A stretch of 64,000 nt of DNA from contig NC_092869.1 of NCBI RefSeq assembly GCF_032062135.1, forward strand, positions 46,151,841-46,215,840, written 5' to 3'. Below, piece after piece: positions 46,501-55,300 of this stretch. This DNA comes from Pyxicephalus adspersus. Lineage: Eukaryota; Chordata; Amphibia; Anura; Pyxicephalidae. The notes under the pieces are model-generated. The model searched no databases and was not told the DNA's origin. It saw only the letters and a list, made by a program, of their open reading frames with translations. The number at the start of each line of letters is the position of its first letter. Within the stretch, counting starts at the first letter, position 1. A program made the translations under genes and the position numbers.

Positions 46501-46632
46501 CTTGCCGATGACGCGTTGCCGCAGCAGGTAAAAGCTCGTCTGCTGAAGAACGAGCAAAAGCTGGTCTTTCACTTTTTGTATAAGATGGCAGACGAGCAAG
46601 ACGTGCTAATGAAGGACCTGGACTTCCTCTAG
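25549..46632 (+). CDS. RIN3: RIN3, Ras and Rab interactor 3 (Rab5-family GEF), 10 coding exons
   Basis: The exons are 25549-25574 (predicted), 34040-34217, 35297-35411, 36662-36734, 38506-38597, 40127-42076, 42464-42772, 44625-44756, 45008-45171 and 46333-46632. The phases join into 1112 aa (human is 985). Domain order: SH2 (about 34-145), proline-rich and disordered region (about 200-700) with RPPPPPPPLFHKPPLP and PPVPPPRVKK, RH domain (about 700-850), VPS9 GEF domain (about 850-1010) with ADDFLPVLMYVLARCD and GSYYLTTTYGALEHI, and a Ras-association domain (about 1014-1105). RIN proteins activate Rab5/Rab31 on early endosomes and bind BIN1/amphiphysin and CD2AP through proline motifs. The VPS9 Asp and Tyr needed for exchange are present. 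The SH2 FLVR Arg is replaced by Thr73. Exon 1 is the least certain part. Confidence 0.95.
26584..27140 (+). repeat. Degenerate ~41-bp array around ACTACAACTCCCA
   Basis: At least eleven copies of ggtactacaactcccann occur, near 26584, 26660, 26752, 26793, 26834, 26896, 26936, 26998, 27039, 27073 and 27114, most about 41 or 62 bp apart. The core matches ACTACAnnTCCCAGnATGC, the ZNF143/THAP11 consensus; the 26936 copy (cataactcccagcatgc) is the fullest. Minisatellite origin is likely; regulatory function is untested. Confidence 0.75.
28463..28548. repeat. ~30-bp-stem inverted repeat
   Basis: The sequence gcctgcctgtgtgtgcgcgc with agtgacggctg (28463-28494) pairs with cagctgtcaccgcgcacaca plus caggcaggc (28520-28548). 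Further arms (agccgtcac, gcagtgacggctg) continue to 28640, so several alternative hairpins exist. Confidence 0.8.
29455..29511 (+). repeat. 15-bp tandem repeat, 4 copies
   Basis: Four near-perfect copies of ggctgcattgtgcct. Confidence 0.9.
29640..30340. mobile_element. Possible ~700-bp DNA-transposon-derived repeat
   Basis: The left end attcacatcacacatgatgc, and the right end reverse complemented, tagggcccggtcacacgtca, both lead into a 'TGCGTTNC' word. The interior has recurrent gtgcattg/gcagcac words, also found at 9600-9720, 11300-11515 and 31190-31360. A further family (cttttagctgg...cctacagcttcttcc) is nested at 29780-29932 and recurs at 58055-58145. Confidence 0.4.
34040..34217 (+). CDS. 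RIN3: RIN3 exon: N-terminus and start of SH2
   Basis: Acceptor gctgttttag, donor gtaggt. It encodes SPGISILDRLIKTCPVWLQL, a near match to the human GISILEKLIKTCPVWLQL at the start of the RIN-type SH2. The 5' boundary could instead be the cacag at 34042-34046; no change of frame is visible downstream. Confidence 0.9.
34218..35296. other. RIN3 intron 2
   Basis: Mostly unique. A GTGACAAC...GTTGTCAC fold-back lies at 35120-35172. No other feature recognised. Confidence 0.5.
35297..35411 (+). CDS. RIN3: RIN3 exon: SH2 core
   Basis: It encodes VFLVTRDVETKCMVLWVHFS through YNIREEKT and one base of Met. Acceptor cttccag, donor gtaggt. The FLVR motif reads FLVT-R, so the phosphotyrosine-binding Arg position holds Thr. 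Confidence 0.93.
35412..36661. other. RIN3 intron 3
   Basis: It contains the SINE tail at 36345-36412 (acagtatttatatagcacca). Otherwise nothing recognised. Confidence 0.5.
36662..36734 (+). CDS. RIN3: RIN3 exon: SH2 continued
   Basis: It encodes MYLEGSFLIFEDIFKLIGFY plus CVSR (Arg split). Acceptor tctccccag, donor gtaagt. Human has LYLEGSALVFEDIFRLIAFY. Confidence 0.95.
36735..38505. repeat. RIN3 intron 4 with several repeat fragments
   Basis: A MITE fragment lies at 37262-37365 (gggctctgtttataaaacgg) and a SINE tail at 37440-37500. A longer repeat at 37856-38200 begins with the tail core and continues through gacagacagatacagacagt, gagcttacaatctaggaggt and a purine-rich stretch. These are diverged copies of families seen at 190-355 and 6945-7045. 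Confidence 0.65.
38506..38597 (+). CDS. RIN3: RIN3 exon: end of SH2
   Basis: It encodes DILQSPLRLPHVI and KARTLKDLETLSNLGS. Acceptor ctttgcag, donor gtaaag. It ends with one base of the Gly of GFWDSS. Confidence 0.94.
38598..40126. other. RIN3 intron 5
   Basis: A GTGACAAC motif at 38778, poly-C at 38829-38846 and poly-G near 39123-39136. No gene seen. Confidence 0.5.
40127..42076 (+). CDS. RIN3: RIN3 large exon: proline-rich/disordered region and RH domain
   Basis: Acceptor tctttgcacag, donor gtaagg; 1950 nt. It starts GFWDSS and has CACEIELLAGSGRLWFVNPI, conserved in RIN3. A poly-Pro block follows, then a Ser/Thr/Glu-rich disordered tract with seven hexapeptide repeats (residues 428-469). 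Two CD2AP-type motifs (APPAVPKRRP and PPVPPPRVKK) come next, then the RH domain (YFGNLVQDYKAYSLEMMAKQ, MLQEIRLMMTQLKSYL). Confidence 0.96.
40924..41049 (+). repeat. In-frame 18-bp (hexapeptide) tandem repeat in RIN3
   Basis: Seven consecutive six-residue units lie in frame: PNIERT, SNIEGS, SNIEEL, SIIEES, SNFTGF, SNIGES, PNIEGS. The length is exactly 126 bp. Human RIN3 has no obvious counterpart that I recall. Confidence 0.92.
42464..42772 (+). CDS. RIN3: RIN3 exon: RH/VPS9 region
   Basis: It encodes DAIVEAALCKCVLKPLKSPI, HNKDGSMRLLTENQLVIQ, TTTTELGVTTSVPD and TYSPEKKITYLLKACKLIYD. Acceptor cctaacag, donor gtatgt. Strong similarity to human RIN3. Confidence 0.97.
42773..44624. other. RIN3 intron 7
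   Basis: A repeat with aacgcgtttcgccgtgtggt followed by ttcctcagggga lies at 43110-43150 (reverse-strand copy of the GAAACGCGT family). A frame at 43234-43593 is not recognisable. Rest unique. Confidence 0.5.
44625..44756 (+). CDS. RIN3: RIN3 exon: VPS9 catalytic core
   Basis: It encodes KHHGADDFLPVLMYVLARCD and VEYMMELMDPSLQLGE. The Asp of ADDFLP corresponds to the catalytic Asp of VPS9 GEFs (D313 of Rabex-5). Acceptor ttttgcag, donor gtaata. Confidence 0.97.
45008..45171 (+). CDS. RIN3: RIN3 exon: end of VPS9
   Basis: It encodes SYYLTTTYGALEHIKNYDKI, QLSLEVQDSIHRWERRRT and a basic tail LNKAKLSRSSIQ. The YYLTT Tyr matches the second key VPS9 residue. Acceptor ctccttag, donor gtgtgt. Confidence 0.97.
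45172..46332. other. RIN3 last intron, contains a full SINE
   Basis: The tRNA-headed SINE at 45594-45914 lies on the minus strand; otherwise nothing recognised. Confidence 0.6.
45594..45914 (-). mobile_element. tRNA-derived SINE with (AAT)n tail
   Basis: On the minus strand it starts cacggtggctcagtggttag, with A box TGGCTCAGTGG (45893-45903). The B box GGTTCGAATCC follows about 34 bp later (45849-45859). The body has gcaaactccat... and ggtttcctccagtttcctcc-like sequence on that strand. The 3' tail carries the ATATAAATACTG core and ends in (AAT)n. This spacing fits an RNA polymerase III promoter. A second, degraded copy lies at 59968-60225. Confidence 0.85.
46333..46632 (+). CDS. RIN3: RIN3 terminal exon: Ras-association domain and stop
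   Basis: It encodes DFITISFEELEVSTRTLATK, QVLQQCAEKFEV, YGLYVLINEQYYRLADDALP and a C-terminus ending KDLDFL, then tag. Acceptor tctttctag. Human ends with a different Gly-rich tail before EPNFL, so the C-terminus is diverged. Confidence 0.95.
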   Translation, partial: DFITISFEELEVSTRTLATKSETRVAQVLQQCAEKFEVSDPQKYGLYVLINEQYYRLADDALPQQVKARLLKNEQKLVFHFLYKMADEQDVLMKDLDFL

Positions 46633-46960
46633 TTCCAGTGACCATCAAATCATCATACAAAACATTGAATGTGACAAGGAGAGAGGAGATGGAGCTGGCT
46701 GGTCCATTTCACTTCCTCACCTGGCTCTGCAGGTCCATGCCGGCCCATTTCAGTCCTGGGCATGTAAATCAGGAAGACATCAGTTTAATGGAACAAGGGG
46801 CAGTTACATTGAAGCATTCTTGGGGTTTATGGATGTATTATTAAAGAAAAGGAACGTAAGGTTTTATCAGTAATGGAAAAGGACTTCCCTGAAGATTCAA
46901 ACATCAACAGGGGAAAAAAACTTGACTTGTAAATAAAGTTTATTTTATCCTGGAAGTGAA
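46633..46960 (+). other. RIN3 3' UTR with poly(A) signal
   Basis: About 300 bp of non-coding sequence after the stop, ending soon after AATAAA at 46932-46937, which is followed by a T-rich stretch. Confidence 0.65.
46932..46937 (+). terminator. RIN3 poly(A) signal AATAAA
   Basis: Canonical hexamer in tgtaaataaagtttatttta, 300 bp past the stop codon. Confidence 0.65.
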
Positions 46961-49649
46961 ATGTTATCCTATGGGCATATAATGTGATGTCAGTTGCTTG
47001 TGCTAGTAATGGGAGGACGGAGCTTAATTGATGGACATTTATTTTGGATTGTGTGGGTAAAGGGTAAAACTTTTTTTTTTTAAATTCCCGGAAGCCATAT
47101 AAGTGAGGGAACTTAACCTAGCAGGGGTATCTAATTCATCCTGTTCTTGTGACCGCTCAGGTATTGAATTTTCTCAGTTTTGGTCTCAATTGTGACCGGC
47201 AGTGGTGCAGCTATAGGTCAATGGGCCCCAGTGCAATATTTGTTTTGACATTTAGGACACTCGCCCGCATCTTGTGCTAGGAATTTTGTGTCTGGATGAT
47301 AAATACAGCAATGGCTGCAGAAGAGAGGACTGTACAGGACAAGGTATGGGGGGGGTGACGAGGTAGAGAGGCGATTATGGGGACTGCCCCGTGGGGGGGG
47401 GGGGGATGAGGCAGAGAGGTGAATATAAGGACTGCCCCATGGGCAAGAAGGAAATAGTGATCATTAGAAGGGCCCCAATGGGCCCTCAGGGGCAACAGAC
47501 CCAGTAGCAGCTGTGACCTGTACAATACCTGTGTAATGGGTCACCAGGAAAAATCGTGGGGGTGAAATACAGACAGCAATAAATATCATACATGGTAATG
47601 GTTCAGTTTTTCAAACACTCATTCCAAAACTAAAAGTAATTGTTTTGGCTCTGACATTTTAAATTATATCTATGTATATTATATAATTTAAACTATGCTG
47701 TCCTTTTTCAGCAAACCCCACGACATAGAGAGGTAGTCTGTGTAAGGTCCAAATCAGAAGAGCAGCCTGGGGACACCAATAACTATTCCTATAGATACAA
47801 GGAACGTTGTCACCCTAGAACAGGAAGTGTGTAATTTGCAGAATTCTCAGATGAACATTATTGCAGCTTTCACATGGAAGGACTGATGAGCTGCACTATT
47901 CGACTTTGTTGTTTCTGGGTTCGGATACATTATAGACCAAATGGAAACATTAGATTTAGTGTGTGGTTGATTTTATCTCAGCGGTTATTAAACAGAGACA
48001 ACCACAGTCTGAGATAAAAGTGAGAAACCATCCCAATATGTAATTCAATAATGAATGTTCTTGAACATAAAGAATGAGGAAATATAAAAGCCGCATCAAA
48101 ATTTAAAACAGCAGAAAAAAAACTTACATCATCCTGTAGAATATTTGCGTCAATGTGCATGGATTGGAATGTCAGCAAACTGATTATTGTGGTCGGAGGC
48201 CCTCCATACTGACCGGAGGTCTTACAGGTCTACATATCATGCTTTTAATGCTATCTCTCATATTGTGATAGAGGATCGGATCCCTGCTCTAAAAACACAA
48301 AACCTAAAAGGCCACATTTTGTATTTATTTACTCATTTTCAATGGGTTTTCCTGTCCCAGTGATAATTCTCATAAAGGAAGTGTGGGAAAATCTCTCCAT
48401 AAAAAGGATGGGCTCACATGACCCCGCAGGGCCACAAATCCTCATTACATCACCGGGGATATTCTCTGCCATGTAACATTCATATACTATAACGCTGCAG
48501 CTTTAAAGAAAACTGTATATTTATCTGTACAAAGAATGCTGTATACTATATTCTGCATTAACAGTACTTTGTTTAAAGATAAAGTTATTTCTTTTTTGTA
48601 TAAATATTTAAATAACAAATTGGAGGTCAGTGATTTTATTTCTCCTGTTCGTTCACTTTATTATTGGATATAAAGGGTCGATTCCCTCTGGGAGCCAATT
48701 TAGCTGAAATTGTTTCATGCAGGTTTGCATGGCATATTTACCTATTACACATGGAACACTTACCTTTCAAAATGTGATGCCTCAGCCACCCTCATTGTTC
48801 TGTCTCTTGACACGATCGGACCTTTTGCATCAGGGTCCGGCATCTTCCGTGTTTGCAGTCACTGATAATATACACAAAATAAAAACCTGTTTGAAGCAAG
48901 AAGAATTAAAATTAAAGAATTAAAGAAGAATTAAAGATTGACAATCCATCCAATTTCCTCCTGCAAAATAACCTAAAACCTGATGAAGGGGGGTTTGTGG
49001 ATGACTCCTGAAATGTGTCGGCTGCTTACCTGCAAAACCCCATCAGAAGCTTAGGGTTATGTTATCTACACTGCAGGTCATGCCCAAAATATCCACTAGA
49101 GGCCAGCAGATAACATTATTTTGGGTGAGGGTTCATTTACATTATTGCATTGCATGTTGCATTGGTGGGATTCAATTCTGAATGGCATCTTTGCAGTGAC
49201 CTGACCAGGAATGATACTTTTTAGTTTTTCTGCAGCCTGTTCAAAAAAAAGGACAAAAGTCATATTTTGGGATTTCTTCTAATTTCATTAGGAATACAAT
49301 TGATGATTTGGTAATAACTGGTTTCTGTGTATACCTAAGTGGATGCCGTTTCTTCGATATTTCAGGTTGCATTTATGTATATTCAGTATTGGACAATCTC
49401 AGCGGCTGTGCTGCTTTGATCAGTAATTTGCCATAAAGGTGTCAAAACTTCTTGCAGTGTAAAAAGCTAAGATTTTGTTTTTTCCCCTAACGTATCTGCT
49501 GTAAATAGATACATTCTACCAGGTCCTGCGATATATGAGCAACATTTTGCAGGCAGCATTATGAGCCTTTTCAAAACCATGGCCATCAGTATGGAGTTGC
49601 CCTTAGTAATACCCTCTACTTTACTGCAAGATTTTGGGTGTGTCTGTGG

Positions 49650-49912
49650 GGATTGGTGAAGTTAGGTACAGATGGTGGGGATTTGCCCCCTATTGGTGAA
49701 GTCAGGTACTGATGGTGGGCATTTGCCCCCTATTGGTGAGGTCAGGTACTGATGGTGGAGATTTGCCCCCTATTGGTGAAGTCAGGTACTGATGGTGGGC
49801 ATTTGCCCCCTATTGGTGAGGTCAGGTACTGATGGTGGGGATTTGCCCCCTATTGGTGAAGTCAGGAACTGATGGTGAGGATTTGCCCCCAATTTGTGAG
49901 GTTAGGTACTGA
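49650..49912 (+). repeat. 40-bp minisatellite, ~6-7 copies with 80-bp higher order
   Basis: The unit is about tactgatggtgggcatttgc plus cccctattggtgaggtcagg. Copies alternate between gtgaagtcagg and gtgaggtcagg, giving an 80-bp super-unit. Confidence 0.92.
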
Positions 49913-50133
49913 AATTGGAGAAGACCTGGCTCACCATTCCTATTCACCCCTAATGGTATTCAGTAGGGTTGGGGTCAGGACTCTGTGCAGGACACTTGAG
50001 TTCCTGCACACCAAACTGATGACCCGATGTCTTTTTGGAGCTGGCTTTGTACCCCAGGGTCATGGGGGAACAGAAACGAGTCTTTACCAAACTGTGACCA
50101 CAAGGCTAGTAGAGCACAATTGTCTACATTGGG

Positions 50134-50240
50134 CCTGATTTATTAAAGCTCCCCAAGACTGGAGAATATAGACTCATGGGAGAACTTTGGTAAACCAGAA
50201 AACCTGGAATGGATCTGGTCCAGGATTATTGTCTCCAACC
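50134..50240. repeat. Half copy of the fold-back MITE
   Basis: The sequence gggcctgatttattaaagct, then ccccaagactgg and aaacctggaatggatctgg, matches the left arm of the element at 19214. A short remnant of the other end (tccaaccttagatgactt) follows. Confidence 0.7.
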
Positions 50241-50737
50241 TTAGATGACTTAAAACAAGCCCAAAGTCTTTGTATGTTGTACAATTTTTCATTTTGTTGG
50301 GGGGGTCTACAAAGGTTTGTTATATATAGTAGGCGTTCTATTCAGCCATATAATATATGACTACATAAAAGCAGTAGAGAGGTGAAATGTCATTATGATT
50401 ACACGACCATACGTGGTGGGTTGGATCAGTTTTAGCTTTTTGCTGTTAAAAGCATAAAAATTAGGAGAGACATCAGATCTCTCAGGTCTTTAGAGTACAA
50501 TGACTCAGAAGTGGTCAGGACTGTCATATGAGCAGGAAATGCTGATGTCCCAGAATCCAAATTCCAAAGTCATCATTTACTGGAAGTCACACATGAATGT
50601 ACACTATGAATTTGTTTATTTCAGCATTTGTTTCGTCCGTGTGGAGCAGGTCACTTTATTCTGGACTAAGAAAATCCAGTAACCCCTCACTGCAGCATTG
50701 ATATTGGAATACAGCAAATGGACCCTAATATTAAAAG

Positions 50738-50904
50738 ACCGATGACATCACTGGGAATGCAGCCTATCCAATCACTAGAGACCAGTGACATCACTGAGAA
50801 TGCAGCCTATCCAATCACTAGAGACCAGTGACATCACTGAGAATGCAGCCTATCCAATCACTAGAGACCAGTGACATCACTGAGAATGCAGCCTATCCAA
50901 TCAT
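50738..50904 (+). repeat. 47-bp tandem repeat, ~4 copies
   Basis: The unit is about gaccagtgacatcactgaga plus atgcagcctatccaatcact and agagacc. Copies 2-4 are almost identical. It lies just beyond the likely LGMN 3' end. Confidence 0.93.
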
Positions 50905-50936
50905 TAGCTAAGTAGAAAAAACATCACAGACGCATA

Positions 50937-50998
50937 TTTATTTTAGAATGAGAAGATGTTTATTTAAAATGTCAGCATCAAACACAGAAATATTTATT
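50937..50998 (-). terminator. LGMN poly(A) signal cluster
   Basis: Three TTTATT on the plus strand (50937-50942, 50959-50964, 50993-50998) read AATAAA on the minus strand. They lie about 1.3 kb downstream of the LGMN stop. Which one is used cannot be told. Confidence 0.5.
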
Positions 50999-52262
50999 TA
51001 GCGTCCTCATTCAATTTCTTTGTTCATGAGCTGTGATGAAGCCTAAAATTTGATTTATGGATAAAACACAACCTAAACAGCAGCATTAAATCTTCAGTGT
51101 TTAAAGGTCGTCCAGGCACTCAGCATTTACCAGTCCATATAATCCTGCCTACTGAAAAGAACTTTCACATTACAATGGTGGCATCACCTTACCATGGGGT
51201 AAAGCTGGTTAGATGTAAATCCTAAGTAAATGGCATTGTTTTGTTTCCTATGCTTCATTACTGCGGCTGATTTCCTGCAGCCATTTCCCGCCTTCATTGT
51301 CTCCAGTAACGGCTGCATGCCAATTGTATGGATGGCATCTTGATGGTAACAATCGTGGACCATGTCTGCTTATTTCCTAATGTTCACTTAGTCTCCATGT
51401 ACAATAAAAGAGAAATAGAACAGACTGCTGCTGCCACGAGAAGCTGCAGATTTATAAAGAATGAAAAGGAGATTAGCATAGCATAAGCAAGATTTCAGTT
51501 ATTCGGTTTACACTTACTTTAGTGAGTTCGGTACTTCAGCCATAAGACAGTAACTGGTGGCATGTACCAGTTATATATAAGAAGTAAACCGAGACTTCCA
51601 CAAATCTCTGGCAGAATTAGCTGGGTGACGGACTGGATCATTAAGGGATAACATTAAATATCCCAGCAATAAAAAAGTAAAATCTGCATGCTAAAAAATT
51701 AAAACTTAATTTGTGGTAATTTCCCTAAAATAAAAAAATATAATTAAAAACAAGTCAGACGTTTCATTTAAACTGGCCAGGTGTAGTAGGAGTCTGTTTC
51801 CACCGCTTGCATTGGTTTACAAGCTCAATCATTGTCACCAATCTTCAGGTTTTACTTCCACCTCATGCCGCCTTGTGATCTATGTGTAAGTGGAGGTTCC
51901 TGACCCCATTGGGAGGCGTTTCCTGACACCATTATGGTGTTTCCCGACCCTCTAGGAGGTTATTCGTGACCCCCTGGGCTTTCAGATTGGTGTGTGGGGG
52001 TCACAATCACACACGCTTCTCTCTTTGGTTGTACAAGTCAGGGCACAGTATGGTAGGTCCGGTATACAACACAGTCTAAGATTGGATCTTGAAAGTGAAG
52101 AGTTTCTATTGAAGATTTTTGATATTGAAGGCTAAAACAGTCAAGGAGTATAGATTAGGTTCCAGGCAGCAGCTGTAGATGGGGCATAATGCAGAAAGGG
52201 TTAATCATCACCAATGCCCCCTCTACCACCCTCTAATAGAGGACTCCAGGTTGCCAGCAATG
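50999..52262 (-). other. Probable LGMN 3' UTR
   Basis: About 1.26 kb between the LGMN stop and the AATAAA cluster on the minus strand, without recognisable repeats. Extent inferred from the poly(A) signals. Confidence 0.5.
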
Positions 52263-52305
52263 TCAGTGAAACCCTTGGCAGACGTTATCCATAGCACGAG
52301 TAATG
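52263..52305 (-). CDS. LGMN: LGMN terminal exon and stop
   Basis: Encodes [13 protein letters not shown] and stop tga, matching human IKLSMDHVCLGHY. Acceptor gttttacag. The 43-nt coding part explains why no long ORF marks it. Confidence 0.93.
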
Positions 52306-55300
52306 CTGTAAAACACAAAACAGAATTCTGTGAATTTCTGAAATACTGAATATTCTATGACAGCAGAAGGTGCGCACCAATCTAGACCTTCAAAAGGCAG
52401 TTTAGAGAAGGAGCAGCTATGAAGCACAAAGCACAAGAAAATATACCAATATTCAAAGATCTAACCTGTTATCATGTGCAAAAAAGCGGTCTCCGCTGAC
52501 TATAAAACGCAAATATTTGTGCAACATGCAGGACTGTGTCAGGACATCTCTGGATCATGTATTCCAATCACCAATAAGAGCACCAATAGTGCAACCCATA
52601 CTAGCATTAGCTGAACTGCGACCTATTGCTCCCTGTGGTGCAATAAAGGTGACCTAGTCAGTCCCAATGGCAACTTCCTGTAAGCAGGAGGCACAAGATC
52701 CCGGAGAGTTTAGTATTTAACTTGTATTGCAATAGACCACTAAAAGGAATTTTCCAGACATATGACGGGGCCTTTTATCAGCCATTTATCAAGCTAAAGC
52801 TATCAAGGCTCTGTGAATTTCTATTATCACACAAACCTTCTATGCAGCTAAGGGATTTAAAATAGAAGCCACATGACCATCCTATTCTGCTCTGGTTAGA
52901 TGGAGGGGTTATATGGCCTGTGTCCCCCAAGGAGGGCTAATGGGGGCAGCTGACGAATGCCAGCCAACCGCCCATTAAAGTCACCTCCACACACTCATTT
53001 TAAACCAGCATGGTAGTGGTGGCATGGTGCAAACTGAATCACCAATTACACAAAATAAACTTCCCCCGAGTTTTCCATGTTCCGGTAAGAGTTTAATCAT
53101 GACATTCACCTACTGAGAGCTCTAGCCTGGCAGAAGTATCTCAGGGGAATAAATACACAGCAGCTACAAATGGCAATCAATCAACCAAGACAAAAGTTGT
53201 CTAAATAGGGAAGCAGTAAAACCTCTGGATCCATTGAGTCCCCAAAGCAAAAAGGAAATTAAAGACATAAAATGGTTCTTTTTATATAGCACCCAAAGAG
53301 AAAGGACCAAAAAATTGGCCCCAAATGAAGCTAACAAATATGTTCACTGACCATGATGCAGTTTACTTATCCCCACTCTTTGCATGCAATCATATTTGCA
53401 ATTCTGTGGTTGATAATGACTGAAAATTGCCACAGGAAGCATGGAATGTAAAGGATCGGAATTGTTACCTCTCCAGTGGGTATCCGGATTCACAGAGGTT
53501 CACCAGAGTGTACAGCTGTCTCATGGAGATTTCATACTGCAATGGTAAGGACACAGTCATATCATCGTTAGCAAGAATAACTATTTACATAATGAAAACA
53601 ACATCTTCCAATTACTGGCTGTCTGACACAGAATAATGGCTCAGGGGTTGGGATGTAACAGAACCGGGGATATACAGCATATTCACTACAAATATTGGCT
53701 CCAATAACACAAACACCTTAAGCATAATTTAAGGTTACAGGAATTACTTTATAAATCAGTATTTTTCTAGGGTTGCCATCATGTGACACTTCACCTCCTT
53801 TCCCCTGGAATAATGAACATCAATTCTTTCATGGGACTCCAGCCAAAAGCTACTGCCATTGCCAAATGAAGAATGGGGGAAAGTAGTGCTTAGCAATACA
53901 GGACTGTATGGGAATGGGTGATGCAGAAAAGGAAAGGGTGACAGCACTGCAATGGGTTAACCAGCCTTCATACACAGTTGTCACCCTTTGGCATCAAGTG
54001 ATCTATAGGTATGAAACTGAATAACTATGCACAGCTGTAACATGGCATACTGACACATACGGAGACTTTACAGTAAAACAAACAATTTGGGGTTTTGCCG
54101 GGGTACACTTTTAAATCCCACCTGACCCTGAATCTAGGCAGCCAGTAAAGTCTTTAACCTGACCCCTATCCAAGCACCTAATAATAAGGGAAATTCAAAC
54201 CTGACCCCAGATCCAATCAGTATTGTCCCAAATCTTACCCCGGATACAGAGCTCGTAGTAAGGGGAGTCCAATATCAAAGGCAGAATGACAAAATATTCT
54301 CTAATGAATAACATGTTTTATATATAAAGACATGTGGCAAAATAAAATAATTATTGTGCCCTATGAAGAGTCCCTGTCACAACCCCTGGGGAAGCAGCAG
54401 ATTGGCTCCATATTTGTTTTAGGGGGTGACAATACTTACGAGAGGATTGTGCCAGTTGAAGCACTGGCTTTTGAAGTGTTCAGCGGCTGCGCGGTAACAT
54501 GAACGATCGTTAATATCGGTCTGATCACTAAGAATCTCTTCTGTCATTTCATCAGATTCTGTCACCAAGGAAACAATCTTCTTCACGGATTCTTTGATCA
54601 AGGCTTTGGCCTGGAGGAGAGACAAGAAGGACAAAGGATTGATACAAAAACCTCCTACAATATAATTGGTTCCTCTTAATACACAAAAGGGTAAAAAAAA
54701 CGAGAACTTTTCGAACAAGAAAGTTCCTAGGTCAGGGATTCAACTTTTTTCCATTGTGGTTATATGACACAGCTTACCCACTAAGCCACCGTCAAGTTGG
54801 CCATTGGACAAACTCAAGGCACCGACGCATTGATGACATCACTATTGTGCGCAGACCTCCTGCTGGAGAGTGTCCAGTGTTAAACTGAGAGCACTGCTCA
54901 ATGCAAGGGAACTGCCTGCTACGCCAGGGGAAAATATGAAACCAATAAAAAGTCAGATTCAGGTTATTAAACTAGCCGATTTTCAATGTGCATTTGATAT
55001 TCTTTGCAATTAATGTAAAACTTCAATAAAGGTTTTTTTTTATATGCAATGGAAGTTACATATCATTCAAATCTTTTAACTTAGGTTTGCGTTTGCCGCC
55101 ATCTGTTTATACAAGTGACAGGGTAACCTCACCTCCTGCAGGGACTTTATCCTGGCCATTATATCCCGGGCCTCAGTAACATCGTTTGTAGCCAAGAACT
55201 TCCTCTTGAGAATGGCCATGGGCACGTCTGGGCTGGGGGTCAGATGCAGATTGTGTATTGGCTCCAGTGTCACCCTAGGGGCCACAGTTTTACCACTGCC

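Larger units (their letters stand above)
46961..50920. other. RIN3-LGMN intergenic region (convergent genes)
   Basis: It holds a poly-G run (47391-47403), a GTTGTCACCC motif (47806), a GAAATGTGTCGG repeat fragment (48980-49025), a 40-bp minisatellite (49650-49912), a half MITE (50134-50240) and a 47-bp tandem repeat (50738-50904). No gene is supported. Confidence 0.6.
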
